64,000 nucleotides of DNA. Origin: Hymenoscyphus infarciens. Lineage: Eukaryota; Ascomycota; Leotiomycetes; Helotiales; Helotiaceae. The number at the start of each line of letters is the position of its first letter. The first letter of the stretch is position 1. Below, piece after piece: positions 15,101-25,405 of the stretch. The stretch lies in NCBI GenBank assembly GCA_001414345.1, contig LLCB01000224.1, positions 1 through 64,000 on the forward strand, written 5' to 3'. The position numbers were made by a program, and so were the translations under genes. The notes below the pieces were generated by a model. That model was not told where the DNA came from and did no database searches. It saw only the letters and a list, made by a program, of their open reading frames with translations.

Positions 15101-15416
15101 TCTAGAATTTCTATAGCTTATTACTAGCTAGCTTACTTATTAGCTTACTTACTAGCTAACTCGTCAATTCTAGGTTTAGTAAAGTAGGTTTTAATTATTA
15201 GCTTATTTGTTAACTTACTAACTAGCTTACTAGTTAATTCTAGATTTAGAATACTTAGTAGCTTACTTGTTAGCTTACTTACTCTTTTCTATAGCTTACT
15301 TAGTATACTTAGGATAAATGATAGTAGAACTTTCTTAGAGCTATTATTATATACTTGTTTGTGCTAATTTAATTCTTTTTATATTAGATACTAAGTAATA
15401 TAATGACTTGCTTTTA

Positions 15417-16110
15417 TAGGGGGCTATATAGGTTGTAGATTTATACGTGTCCTTCGTACTAAAGAAGCCACGTAAGAGTAGTGTCTTTATTAAGGGCACG
15501 GCCTTACGGAGGGTAGGAAAAGTATGCCTGTAATGCTTATAGTTAGCGTTGTATGCCAGCTTCGTAGAGTACTAGGCTTCCGGATATTCGAAGTATTCAA
15601 GCACCTCTTAGAGTGGCCAGCGCGCTGCTAGGCTTCCGGTTTTAAATGCCTTCTACGAAGGGCTTTGTGTGAGCTCTTCAAGAGTAAGCTGCCGAATTAA
15701 AGTGTACCTACTCGTAGTCGTAGTAGGGCTTTCACTATATTCGAAGTTAAGAGAGTCCCATGGGAGAGTCCCGTCCACGCTTATTAGGAGAGTCCTTATT
15801 CGCGCTCGTTAGGAGAGTCTCGTATTCAAAGTTAGGAGAGCTCTCTCGTCGTCGAGAGTAAGTATCGAGGGGTTAGTTACGCTGGCCGACAGCGGAGAGC
15901 GTTCTAAATACGTCGTAATACGTTGAATGCGTAAGTAGAAGTTAAAGATAAAGTTGTAGAGTATACTATACGTGCAAACCGGGCTCATAACTGTGACGTA
16001 TTTTTGGGTTGAAAACGCTCTGAGAAGCTTGAATTTAGGAGGTGAAAACTCTGCTATATATACAGGGAAAAGGGGTCACGTGAGACCCGCTTTTCTGTGA
16101 CACTCTTCTA
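15417..16110. other. Non-RIP segment inside the AT-rich block
   Basis: Base composition changes abruptly to normal for about 700 bp: CpG, CpA and TpG are frequent, unlike both flanks. No ORF of useful length is present. Around 15735-15840 there are spaced copies of GGAGAGTC about 25-30 bp apart. It could be a late insertion, a repeat remnant too short for RIP, or the end of an element. I do not recognise it. Confidence 0.5.
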
Positions 16111-16610
16111 CTATATTAATATGTTTAAATCTTATTAAATAGTAGCTTAAGCCTACTTAATAAAAGTAGTATATAAATCTCTCTTAAATAAATGAAAATA
16201 TACTCTTAATACCTACTATATCTACTAGGCTAGAGTAACTCTTCTCTAATATTAAAATTATAATTAATAATTATTAGAACTATCTTAGTATATCTTTAAT
16301 AAACGCTCTTATATACTTAAAGTCTTAGTTTAGTTTACTTAATATAGAAGATACTATAATAAAGGTCAAAAAAGAGATTAGAGTATTAGAGAAGAAGAAT
16401 AATAAGAGAATTATAAGAGAGGTTAATACTTTAGTTACTACTAAAGAGCTACTTTTAGGTTAAAAAGAGTAGTAGTAGCTCTTTTTACTTATAGTTTTTA
16501 AAACTATAATAGTTTATATAGTTAGTTTTATTAATTTATTACTTAGTTCTACTAATAGTACTAAAACTATAGTATAGTTTAGTATATTCAAAACTAGACG
16601 AAAACTACGA
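16111..16610. repeat. RIP-mutated AT-rich flank
   Basis: The AT-rich, TpA-dominated composition resumes after the normal segment and ends sharply near 16610, where ordinary gene-island sequence begins. No gene is visible. Confidence 0.7.
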
Positions 16611-17086
16611 AAACTATACTATTCCCTACACTGCTTCGACGGGTCTCACCTTTATGAGTTGAACAACCTTAGAATAACGTATCTTCGGGATAAGCCCCGG
16701 TACTTAACTTGACCCATCTCCTGCTTCTCGAACTTCTGAAGTTCTGCGTGTACCTATCTAGCAAGAAGAAACCTACATCAGCCGTCATGATTTTCTGACC
16801 ACTTCCAGGGTTTTTTGATGTAATTTCACTTGGGAGCAATTATCGGTCACTTGTCGAATCCCTTCAGCAGCACTTGGAAAACTTATCAAAGAAAATAAGC
16901 TTATTCGTTAATCCCACTATCAGACTATGAGACTCAAAATTCCCAAACCATGACCCAAAACCAAATACAATCATCACTCATTTTAACCATAACGCTCCTG
17001 CCTTTCCATATCCCATTTTCCTCCCACGTACCAAATTTCCCGTTTTTGTTGCAATTTCCCAAATCCAAGCACAACCACTAAACTCC

Positions 17087-17812
17087 TTAAACAGAAGTAC
17101 AACCCGTCTGCGCAGTAAGCGCGTTGTTAATCAAAGTAACAGCCGCATCCTTGGAACACCAAGTCCCCTTCCCACTCGCCGAATCCGAAGCAGCAATCAA
17201 AGTCCCCGCCAAAATATTCCCCTGAAGCTCAGCTCCCGCGCCAATACTAGCACTTGTACCAAGAACAAAGTAGACATTACAAGCTTGAGCCCCATCCGTC
17301 AAGATAACCTGCGCCGCAGCACCAACAGTAAAGGTAGTACTGATTTGGAAAATCCACTGTCCGTTGGCATTCCCCGCTCCAGAGAGAGTGAGAATCGTAC
17401 CAGCACCGAGTGTTGCACCCAAAGTAGGGAAAGTGTAGACGCCGGGGGATAAAGTTGCGCCTCCCAAGTCTCCTGCCGGGAGAGCGGAGGTAGGTACCAG
17501 GGCTACGGCGTTGTTGAAGGCTGTCAAGCAATCTGCTTCTGCGTTCTGAGACGCGGTTCCACCGGCTGTGGTGATTCCTGTGATGACTCCGGGAGGGAAA
17601 CCTGTGATGGAAGTTCCGGGGTAGACTCCGGCGTCTCCTGTGATCAATGTCGGTCCTGTGCTGGTGAGACCACTTCCTGCGATCGCTCCAAAGGTTTCGG
17701 CGGAGCCGAGGGTAATGGGGGATGCTCGTTTCTCAAGGGCGGGAGCGGCGAGAGCGGTTGAGAGGAGGACAGAGAGGGAGAGGATGCCGGTGTTGGAGAT
17801 TGAACACTTCAT
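17087..17812 (-). CDS. Secreted ice-binding protein, DUF3494 family
   Basis: A 241-residue single-exon protein. Residues 1-22 form a hydrophobic signal peptide ending in ALAAPA, followed by a LEKR site that a Kex2-type protease could cut. From about residue 33 the protein is one DUF3494 ice-binding domain: it opens LGSAETFGAIAG, has TGPTLITGDAGVYPGT, the middle GGATLSPGVYTFP and the late ACNVYFVLGTSA and GNILAGTLIA segments, all diagnostic of this right-handed beta-helix family. Members bind ice crystal planes and act outside the cell in cold-living fungi, bacteria and algae. Length equals that of a single-domain member. The family has a patchy distribution usually explained by horizontal transfer. 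It is the first gene beyond the RIP block, about 480 bp from its edge. Ice binding itself is inferred from the family. Confidence 0.92.
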   Translation of the reverse strand: MKCSISNTGILSLSVLLSTALAAPALEKRASPITLGSAETFGAIAGSGLTSTGPTLITGDAGVYPGTSITGFPPGVITGITTAGGTASQNAEADCLTAFNNAVALVPTSALPAGDLGGATLSPGVYTFPTLGATLGAGTILTLSGAGNANGQWIFQISTTFTVGAAAQVILTDGAQACNVYFVLGTSASIGAGAELQGNILAGTLIAASDSASGKGTWCSKDAAVTLINNALTAQTGCTSV

Positions 17813-19741
17813 GTTGACTGAGGTTTTGGGGTGGTGGAAGATTTGAATTGTGGTTTAGAAATGTTTTAGTGGAAGAAGAAGCCGAAGAATGGTGAGGAGC
17901 TGAAGGTGTGAGGAAGTGATTGAGCAAAGACTGATGATTCTAAACTCATTTCTACAATTGGGAAACCTCTTTTATAGACAAAACCCTCCAAATACAAAGA
18001 TACAAAGGATTAGAAATATAAAAAATATCCACCGGTAACTGTACGTCACAGTACCTCGGCAGTTCCCCCTCCTCTATAGCCAAGGTGTGAAAACCCAAAC
18101 CTCGACAGCACAAAACCCATTAGAAGACATTCTCATGCACACAGGGTTCATTCCGTCCAAACTTTGCATGCTTTCGGAACGAGCCATCTTAGTCTGCTGG
18201 AGCTTACAAGGATAAACCTGTTTATTCAATCGACGGGGGTTCCGGAAGCGTTCGAAGAAAATCGGGTTATAATTGACAAACGGGTCTGTGATAGGCGGGA
18301 GGTGGTTCATGCTTAAAAGACCGTTACGCTACTGCGAGGAATATGTTCTGCAGGAGCCCAATGGGGAAGGTATCTTTCCTTTAAATCCCGAGTTCGGAAC
18401 ATCAGATGTTGGAGTTGGATGTTGAGTAACGCGAGACTTTTATTGAAAGAGAGATGGAAACCAGGAAATTATGTTCAATAACAAGTTTAAGCATGCTTTT
18501 CCCCTCAATTTGTGAGAGGAACGTTACTGTAGGAGAAGGCCAGACTTTGAAGAAATGTATTGCCGAAAAAACGGACCAGGGACAGAAAGCATGTAGACCC
18601 ACTTAAACAACAAGGGCTTCTTTGTGACCCTAGCCATTAAAGGTAACTCACGAAACTCTTCTGGAGCCTAAATATTTACCGCTCAGAATATCTGACACGC
18701 TTACCTATTACCCTGCTCCGCGGGATAAAAAAATACTTGGCAAGCGAGAAGTGGTTTAATTGTCTCAGATGAGCGATTTTGTGTATCAAAATCCGTTTCT
18801 TAAACACCCGAGGCAATTGTTCAGTCCGAAAGTCATTCCTTCAAAGTTCAAAATTTGAGAGCGGTGGAATAGGGATGATATAATTATGTTTTATATATAA
18901 TACCATAATTAGCTTTTTACACAGACTAGGGCACTAATATAATCGATAAAATATCACGAGAGTCTCTGACAATTATTAAATCAAGTAGAACTTAACTAAT
19001 GAAATAGTAAAGATATATAATATTTCAATTCTATATTATTATATCAAGTCACATAATCGTAAAAGAGTAACTCTATACTAATAGATACTATAATCTCTAA
19101 GCTCGACGTTACGCAAATTTATATAATATAATTTCTATTTACTACATAGAGCTACTAGCTTAAAAAGCCAATAGATATCACTACTTATCTCTTTCTTTTA
19201 CTAATAATTATAAAAATAATATAGCGCGCGGAGTATATGAGAGCAAAAAAAGTAGCGATTCATATCGAGAGCCGAATAATTTCTCGATATAAAAGTTTCG
19301 GTGCCTAGGTCTGTTTTTGTTAAATTATACCATCCCTAGGTGGAAGAGACAGGCCACGACTCTCTAGGTAGGTACTCAAATCTCGATCGTTCCTTCCCTA
19401 ACTTGACCACGATTGTCCCTCGACTACCTAGATCAGACCACAAATCGGCACTCGAGGTCACAAATCGGTACTCGAGGTTACTCTTCCCTCCTCTGTGGCA
19501 CCATGGCCAAGAAGGGAAAGCACCACCAACGATCCATAACCAGAGGATAGGTAGGCCATGAATTCTTTTCATCAAAAACGTTTCGTGGGGGCAGGGGCTG
19601 GTTGGGGCGAGGGAGGGGTAAACAAAAAGGAAGACTTGGAAAGTAAGAAATCGGTTCAAAAGGGGGTCTGGCTAGGTCTGGCACTTTGATGGTAGCCTTT
19701 GCTATTCATCAACCTTGCCCCCTCGCTTCTGCCTGGGCCAA
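17813..19741. other. Intergenic region with AT-rich relic
   Basis: No supportable gene is seen. Roughly 18860-19320 is AT-rich and TpA-rich, like a short RIP-affected repeat remnant; the rest has normal composition. The short frames here have no recognisable domain. Confidence 0.5.
19439..19478. repeat. 20-bp tandem duplication
   Basis: Two adjacent 20-bp copies, CACAAATCGGCACTCGAGGT and the same with one C-to-T change. It lies in an otherwise unannotated region. Confidence 0.8.
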
Positions 19742-20227
19742 TTACGCGCAAACCCTCTTATGCACCTCCCAGTCCGCTTTCTGATGCTCCTTTCCACAAT
19801 ACGCAACCACCTTGCACCTATTACAAAACCTCACCCCTTCAACTTCCCCACACCTATAGGTATTTGAAATCTCCGTCTCCTGGTCCTCTTTTTCCGGCTG
19901 CAGCTGCGAAGCATGTCCAACGACCGTGAATTCCACCCTGGGCTCCGAAACAATGTGCAAAAATGGGTGGATGGATGAAAGAGTGACGGTGGAGGGAGCA
20001 CCACAGACCGGACATTCTTGGTTTGACAATGGGAGGAGGGCGGATTCGTAGGCTTGGAGTATGTCATCGGTGCCGGAGTAGAATGGTTGTTGTAGTGCGA
20101 CATTTCTTGCTAGCGTTTGGAGGGCGTCGGGGCGGATGAAGGTGGAGTGGAGGGGGTGGAATTCTATGAGTGATTTTATAGGGTGTAGGCCGCATTTGAA
20201 TTCAAAGCGGACGGAGGTTGAGGCCAT
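19742..20227 (-). CDS. MYND-type zinc finger protein
   Basis: The preferred start is the second methionine of a longer frame (to 20281), because it sits in a good context (ATGGCC) and begins the conserved-looking MASTSVRFEF; this gives 161 residues. The C-terminal 40 residues carry a MYND finger: C-x8-C-x2-C-x5-YC-x2-H, then W-x2-H-x3-C at the very end. The expected first cysteine of the first zinc pair is missing (T in TYRC), although a CPVC pair lies about 60 residues upstream and might contribute. MYND fingers bind proline-rich peptides in partner proteins. The N-terminal half is unrecognised. Single exon, no obvious functional link to neighbours. Confidence 0.75.
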   Translation of the reverse strand: MASTSVRFEFKCGLHPIKSLIEFHPLHSTFIRPDALQTLARNVALQQPFYSGTDDILQAYESALLPLSNQECPVCGAPSTVTLSSIHPFLHIVSEPRVEFTVVGHASQLQPEKEDQETEISNTYRCGEVEGVRFCNRCKVVAYCGKEHQKADWEVHKRVCA

Positions 20228-20468
20228 GATTCTATATAGGAGATATGTAGAGAAAGATGGATTTACGGTTTGTGAAATCACAATATGATGTTACAAGGAG
20301 GATATAAAAGCAGTGGAGGCGGGGTAACTTAGCTCCTTGTCCAAGATCCAAGATCCAATTCCCGAAACCTTCTCGAATAATAAATATACTTCGTTGGCCT
20401 AACCCTTTTTATAACTTTCCTTAGAACAGAGTTTCCAAGCCACTCTTTGTCTAGCCTTCAAGATTGCC

Positions 20469-20562
20469 ACATACAACCATAGAGTGAAGCCTCACATCGG
20501 CAGGTTAGTTGTTGGGTGGGTGACCACCAGGGAAGACCTAGGTATCTGCTGTTGTATGTTTT
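20469..20562 (+). pseudogene. 5S rRNA relic with internal deletion
   Basis: Both ends match fungal 5S rRNA: it begins ACATACAACCATAG and ends GTTGTATGT followed by a T run, so the terminal helix can still pair. The 3' half contains the hallmark GGTTAG.TGTTGGGTGGGTGACCACCAG. The copy is about 91 nt instead of about 119: roughly 28 nt are missing after position 19, removing the helix II/III region and loop B/C sequence (the GATCCCGTC area). Dispersed single 5S genes and pseudogenes are normal in filamentous ascomycetes. It lies between the MYND and GH128 genes. I call it a pseudogene because the lost part is essential to the fold. Confidence 0.8.
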
Positions 20563-21111
20563 TGCCTCTCTCTTTTTGCCCTTCTGGGGCCGTGGGATTG
20601 ATACCTGAGAGGGGCTTCCATTGTTTGGTTGAGTTTCTAAGGTGTGACTACGCTGGTTCAACTTGAGGAGGGAAGGCACGACTCCCTTGGCCGCTCCTTT
20701 CCAAACGGGACCAGAGAGAACTCAGGGTTGCTCCTCAGCTCTTACCTATCACTCAGGGAATTTCCAAGCAACTCTTGACTGCCTGTTAGTCCTTATTGTA
20801 GGTTTTGGCTGTCGGAGGGTTTGGGCGGAGAAGCACGAAACCCCAAACTTGTCTTTGTAGCCAATTGAGATGGAAAGAAAACATTATACTATTTATATGT
20901 CTACCTGAACTCCGGATCTAAAATGTCTAGCTGGTGCATGTACACTCTGCTCTGTATACGAACAGAAAAAGAAGCCCAACTGGTTACCCAATATGTACAA
21001 ACAATTATCCCAGCAGTTTCATTCCCAAGCATTCCACCCAAGCCCCCCACCAAACGCCAGCCAGCTCCACATCAATCCATCGAGCGTTCGCTTCTGTCGA
21101 GTCTCCCTGGC
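20563..21111. other. Intergenic region
   Basis: No gene supported. It contains the 3' flank of the GH128 gene; short frames here have no recognisable features. Confidence 0.5.
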
Positions 21112-22111
21112 CTACAACATCAAGAATCCCGAGACTCCAATGACGGCTACAATGAGCCAACCCCCCACAGAAGCCCTAGGAGCAGCACTCTTTCCACCTG
21201 GCTGGTTTCCAGTCGCGGCTCTACCCAAATACCATGCTCCAATATCCGTCAACTCCCCTTTATTATTCAACATAGCGACGTTAGGCCCGACGTTACTGGC
21301 ATCGCTTCGGAAAGAGCCAAAATACGAGTAACGTCCAACATTATCGAGCCGATCGAAATACTCGGCAGAGGTATTGAAGAAACTCTGTGTATCGTTGAGA
21401 GTCTGATTATTGAGGGCGTACTCGGTGATCCAGATGGTTTTATTTGGATATCTGTCAGATAATTAGTACGGTAAAGAGGGGAGGTGGGAAAGAGGGGAAA
21501 ACATACGCTCCAGCAATTTCACCCAAGTGGCTTGCGAGCCCCTCAAAATTCCCATACCAATGACTAGGAAAGAAATCCGCCGTACAATTCGTCCCCTGAG
21601 ACGCACAAGAATCAAAGAAATTCTTCAACCAAGTCATCCCCCTCGAACTCCCCGTCACAGCCGGAGCCCCAAGTTTCACCCCCATCTTCCGCAACGGCTC
21701 CATCTGCGCAATCCAATTCGTAGCCGCAACCTTGTAATCCAAACTACTCCCCCCCGTAGCGTGTTCCCCATCTGGCTCATTGTATCCCATTACATGTGTG
21801 ATTTTCCTCCCATTCTTTATCAGGCCCTCAATTGTGGATGCGAAGGTGTCCGTGGGAGACCATAGCATGGGGACGAATTCGAATTTATCTTGCGTGAGGT
21901 TGTTGAATGCGGGGGAGGGAGTGGGTTGGTAGTTGTAGTACCATGTTAGATCTGTTTGGCCTTGGACCCAGATTTGGTTGTCGGATGCGTATTTGGGGGA
22001 GGGAACGAAGACGAGACCGCGTTTTGGGGAAGCGCGGTAGGTTGTTTGGGCGGAGGTGGAGTCTAGGAGGGCGGCGGCGAGGAGCAGTGATGAGGGGAGG
22101 GAGAAATGCAT
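21112..22111 (-). CDS. GH128 glucan hydrolase, GPI-anchored (Asl1-like)
   Basis: Two exons: 22111-21507 and 21451-21112. The 55-nt intron has GTATGT, a TACTAAT branch site and ACAG. The product is 314 residues. Residues 1-21 are a signal peptide. The body is a glycosyl hydrolase catalytic core (GH128, Asl1-like): KRGLVFV start, WYYNY, then the acid/base glutamate in GYNEPD and, in exon 2, the nucleophile glutamate in IWITEYA, both expected for this family of beta-1,3-glucan-active enzymes. The C-terminus after a G/S/P-rich stretch is hydrophobic (WLIVAVIGVSGFLML), a GPI-anchor signal, so the enzyme should sit on the plasma membrane or wall. Likely role: cell-wall glucan remodelling. Several N-x-S/T sites fit secretion. 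The intron joins in frame with no stops. Confidence 0.93.
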
Positions 22112-22340
22112 TTTCGGGCGATTTCGAGGAAACAGTCGAGGACTGAGTTGCGAGAACTGGTAGAGTATTTAATACGAAAAAAAACACGACGATTTCCGAA
22201 TTGATACAGTCAATGTCGTATTATTGCTCGAGCTGCAGGAAGAGGTAAATTGACCACTCAAACACGTCAAAAGAAAGCTTGCGATAGGGGAATAAGCAAA
22301 GGCAGGCGACAAACCAACAATTCAACGAACGTCTAGAAGA

Positions 22341-22910
22341 TTGCACAACGAGAGAAAGATGGGAGGAAGGAGAGAAGCAAAGGGAGAGAGAGACAACATG
22401 GCATCTAGCACTGGCAGAGCCTTCTTCAACGTGTTTCCACACTTTCCTTGGTGGCTTCCAACTCTTTGCTGCAGCGCTGCCGCCTTGGTCAAAATATTCC
22501 GAAATATCGAAGGAGTCGTCCCAAAGGGGCCTAGCGCCGTCAGAATACCGACTTCATTGGACAACAGCGTCAGGGAGGGTATTTCTGGCCCCGGGAGATC
22601 GCGTATCAACCAAGGATCATCGCAACTCTTGTTATCCGACGTCATCATCAGATTGTACGAATCCAAAAGAAATTCGGATGTTTACTGCGTCTGGAGCTTC
22701 TCCTATCCATCCTGGTGGTTCCCCCAACTTTCACCAAAAACCAGGACCGGCAAAATCACAATCTTGATGGAAAAGGGGTACCTGCAGGAAACATACAACG
22801 AGGCATTCGGTTGGTTCATTGTCTCGGCTGGCTTGGATAATATCCTTCCTGTGTCTCGCGCCGAAAAAGCAAAGAGAGAAGTAATTGATGCCGTGCCGAG
22901 TTTGAAATGA
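22341..22910 (+). CDS. Unrecognised ORF, doubtful
   Basis: An open frame of 189 codons with no domain, signal or membrane pattern I recognise. It would be divergent from the GH128 gene. The opposite strand also has open frames of 74 and 114 codons across the same stretch, so neither strand can be preferred with confidence. An internal ATG at 22398 has a similar context. Treat it as a candidate only. Confidence 0.2.
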   Translation: MHNERKMGGRREAKGERDNMASSTGRAFFNVFPHFPWWLPTLCCSAAALVKIFRNIEGVVPKGPSAVRIPTSLDNSVREGISGPGRSRINQGSSQLLLSDVIIRLYESKRNSDVYCVWSFSYPSWWFPQLSPKTRTGKITILMEKGYLQETYNEAFGWFIVSAGLDNILPVSRAEKAKREVIDAVPSLK

Positions 22911-23039
22911 GGTTTGATTTTGACCAAGTTCTCAGCCTCCAGCTGGAAGGAAAGAAATCATTCCAGGTTTGAGGAGCAAACACCGATTCACGTGACCGTC
23001 CTCCTGCCACCGTCTCATCCACCCAACAATAACCCTATC

Positions 23040-23582
23040 TCAACGCCTAACTTCAAATCCCTCCTCCCCATCAACAACATCCTTCTCCTCCTTCTCCACC
23101 TTAACAACATGAGCATGCGTCGGTCCTTTATCAATATCCTTCAAAAGCGCACTCACACCATCATCCCCGCCCTGAACTTCCCCCTCAACCTATTCTCCTC
23201 CATCAATCAGTATAAATACACGAGGAATATATCATCAGAAGTGTCTAGAAGGGGGAGATTGGACTTGCCTTCCCATGATCAGTATTCCTCACCCAACCAG
23301 TCAAATTGTAAGCCACGGCTTTCTTCTTGGTGAAATACCTATCGTTCATCAATACTTGTACAGCCTCCAAGGGTCTTTTATCCTGAGTTGTTGAAGCGGT
23401 TCGCTCACCGAAAAGAAACTCCTGTGAGTGATCTTTAGTGATTTGAATGAGTAGATATATTGGAATGGGGTTGTATGGCTTACCCTGGACTTGGCCGTGG
23501 ACGCGAAAGGCTACCTGGAAAGTCGTGAGTACTTCTTACTTGACTTTGGAATCTGGGGTCTGAGACATACACGTCTTGCCAT
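23040..23582 (-). CDS. Acylphosphatase, five exons
   Basis: Exons 23582-23571, 23514-23484, 23421-23409, 23338-23269 and 23189-23040 (12, 31, 13, 70 and 150 nt) give 91 residues, the normal family length. The protein starts MARRVAFRVHGQVQGV. The catalytic arginine is in GVSFRYF and the catalytic asparagine in GWVRNTDHG; the C-terminal half has VEGEVQG, LLKDIDKGP and HAHVVKVEKEE, all typical. Acylphosphatase hydrolyses carboxyl-phosphate bonds such as in 1,3-bisphosphoglycerate, normally in the cytosol. Introns are 56, 62, 70 and 79 nt; three are GT-AG and the fourth uses GCAAGT as donor, a GC-AG intron with otherwise perfect consensus. Exon 1 encodes only four residues and exon 3 about four, so simple ORF scans miss the gene. 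It lies 416 bp downstream of the convergent thiolase-side intergenic region. Confidence 0.93.
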
Positions 23583-23998
23583 GGTTGTGTTTATTCTTTC
23601 GACTGAATGTTTGTTTTGGTTTTTTTATTGAGTTCTTTTGGTGTTGAGGTTGATGTGATGGCTTTTGATGTCATCGCTCTTGTGGTGGCAAAACTCCGGA
23701 ATTAGAAGGGGTGGTGGATTATTTGACATTGCTCTATGTTCGTTTTATCCAGGTACGATAGATTCAATTCTCCTATCCCTTGAGAATAATAGAAAATAAT
23801 ATTTCCGATTCTTGATCGAACAATTAGGCTACTGGTAGAGATTTACTCTTGCCAATTCCTACAGAGCACAGAACACAAAATCAAATATTTAAGAAAGTAG
23901 ATTGCAGTGGTAAGTGTTATGCATTCAATTGCTAAATAGTTTTATGCTCCTCAAACCACCCACCCAATCCCATAACGGCCTAGATAAAGTATACAACA

Positions 23999-25405
23999 TC
24001 ACAATTGCTCGTTAACGAACAACCCAGCCATTCCCTGACCCGTACCAATGCACATGCTAGTCAAGAGAACCTTCTTCTTCTGTCTTCTAAGCTCACTGAG
24101 ACCAGTCACAATTTGTCTTGTACCAGTAGCACCAAGGGGGTGGCCTAAAGCGATAGCTCCACCTCGTGGGTTCAACTTCTCGTGGGGTAGCTTCAAAGTA
24201 TCCTTGCAGTAAACAGCCATGGATGCAAATGCCTCATTCAACTCAAAGACATCAATGTCGTCGATTGTGAGGTTGTATTTGGTGAGAAGCTTTGGGATAG
24301 CGAGAGATGGTCCGATGCCCATTATGCGTGGAGCAAGACCGGTAATGGTGGCACCGACGTATTTGGCAAGGATAGGTTGACCCAACTCAATAGCTTTGGA
24401 ACGGCGCATGAGAAGTATAGCAGCAGCTAGAATAGGTATTAGTGAGTGTGTAACGAAGTGTTAAGTGGGGGAACATACCTCCATCTGTAACTTGACTCGA
24501 GTTTCCTCCGGTAGACTTATCACCAAATGCTGGGAAAGCTGGACGAATCTTGCTGAGGGATTCAAAAGTGGTACCGTATCTTGGGCCCTCATCCTTGGTA
24601 ACAGTAATAGTCTTCACCTCTCCGGTTTTTGGATCTGTGACTTCAGTTGTAATTGGCACAATCTCATCATCAAACCAGCCTGCCTTTTGAGCTCTCTCTG
24701 CACGCTGGTAACTCTCAGCAGCATATTTATCTTGCGCCTCTCGGGTGATGTTGAAGTCCTTGCCAACATTTTCCGAAGTTTGTCCCATAGGTTGTAGGCA
24801 ATCTGCAGCCTCTTGGTTCTCGAGAACTTTGGCATTGAACGGTGTAGGAAGTCCTGACGCTTGAACTGACATCATCTCAGCACCAACCGCAAGACCAATA
24901 TCTATGCTGCCAGAGGCAATTTGGTTCGCAATATCTTGTGTTGCCTTGAGGCCCGAGGAGCAGAATCGGTTTACGGTGGAGGCGGCGGTTGTGTTCGGGA
25001 ATCCGGCTGCGAGAGCTGCTGCTCGCACGAGATATGCGGCATTTCCTTCGCTGACCTGAAGAGTAATGTGTTAGTTATGAAGTGAGAACAAGTGTAGTAA
25101 ACGTACATTTCCAACGCAGATGTCCTCCACGAGTTGGGGATCAATCTTCGATTTGTCGATGACCTTTTGCAACAGCGAGTAGACAAGAAAGTCAAGCTGT
25201 GTATCTTTAAAGCTCCCCTTGAAGGCACGCCCTAATGGTGTTCGAATGGCGAGGGTAATAACGATATCGTCGGCGTTCTTGGAGGTGCTATTGATGTTTC
25301 ATTAGCATGTGCCGGGTAACACTTGGTGGGGAATGTTTACATTGAGGACAACCCGGAGGAGCCAGGAGTCAAGTGCTTGAGGATAGAGCTGAGTCTTTCA
25401 GTCAT
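23999..25405 (-). CDS. POT1: Peroxisomal 3-ketoacyl-CoA thiolase
   Basis: Four exons: 25405-25341, 25287-25107, 25055-24479 and 24426-23999. The introns are 53, 51 and 52 nt, GT-AG, and all junctions are in frame, giving 416 residues. The N-terminus carries a perfect PTS2 peroxisome signal, RLSSILKHL at residues 4-12 (R-L-x5-H-L). Catalytic residues are the acyl-accepting cysteine in VNRFCSSGLKA, the histidine in GGAIALGHPLGATGTR and the second cysteine in SMCIGTGQGMAG; NEAFA is also present. The enzyme cleaves 3-ketoacyl-CoA with CoA to acetyl-CoA and a shortened acyl-CoA in the last step of peroxisomal beta-oxidation. The PTS2 separates it from cytosolic acetoacetyl-CoA thiolases, and the length fits. 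It ends 417 bp from the acylphosphatase start. Confidence 0.96.

Larger units (their letters stand above)
1..15416. repeat. RIP-mutated AT-rich repeat block
   Basis: About 15 kb of very AT-rich DNA in which CpA and TpG are almost missing and TpA dominates on both strands, the expected outcome of C-to-T RIP of duplicated DNA. No open reading frame of useful length survives in any frame. Scattered purine-rich stretches and spaced multiples of three suggest former coding DNA of transposons, but I could not recognise a specific transposase, integrase or reverse transcriptase. Several degenerate tandem arrays inside are listed separately. The short motif TAGCTTAC recurs throughout (for example near 4330-4390, 4600-4670, 13980-14090 and 15100-15310). 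Confidence 0.85.

Noticed and set aside
20228..20281. Upstream start for the MYND protein (MISQTVNPSF...)
   Set aside because: The added 18 residues look like translated 5' leader, and the second ATG has a better context.
20923..21462. 179-codon plus-strand frame
   Set aside because: It is the antisense of GH128 exon 2, which encodes the catalytic WITEYA segment.
21907..22146. 79-codon plus-strand frame rich in Arg and Gly
   Set aside because: Antisense of the GH128 signal peptide and N-terminus.
23515..23561. Alternative acylphosphatase start at the ATG inside the first intron (MSQTPDSK)
   Set aside because: It would need an intron of only 25 nt. The start at 23582 with a 56-nt GTATGT...CAG intron gives the expected N-terminus.
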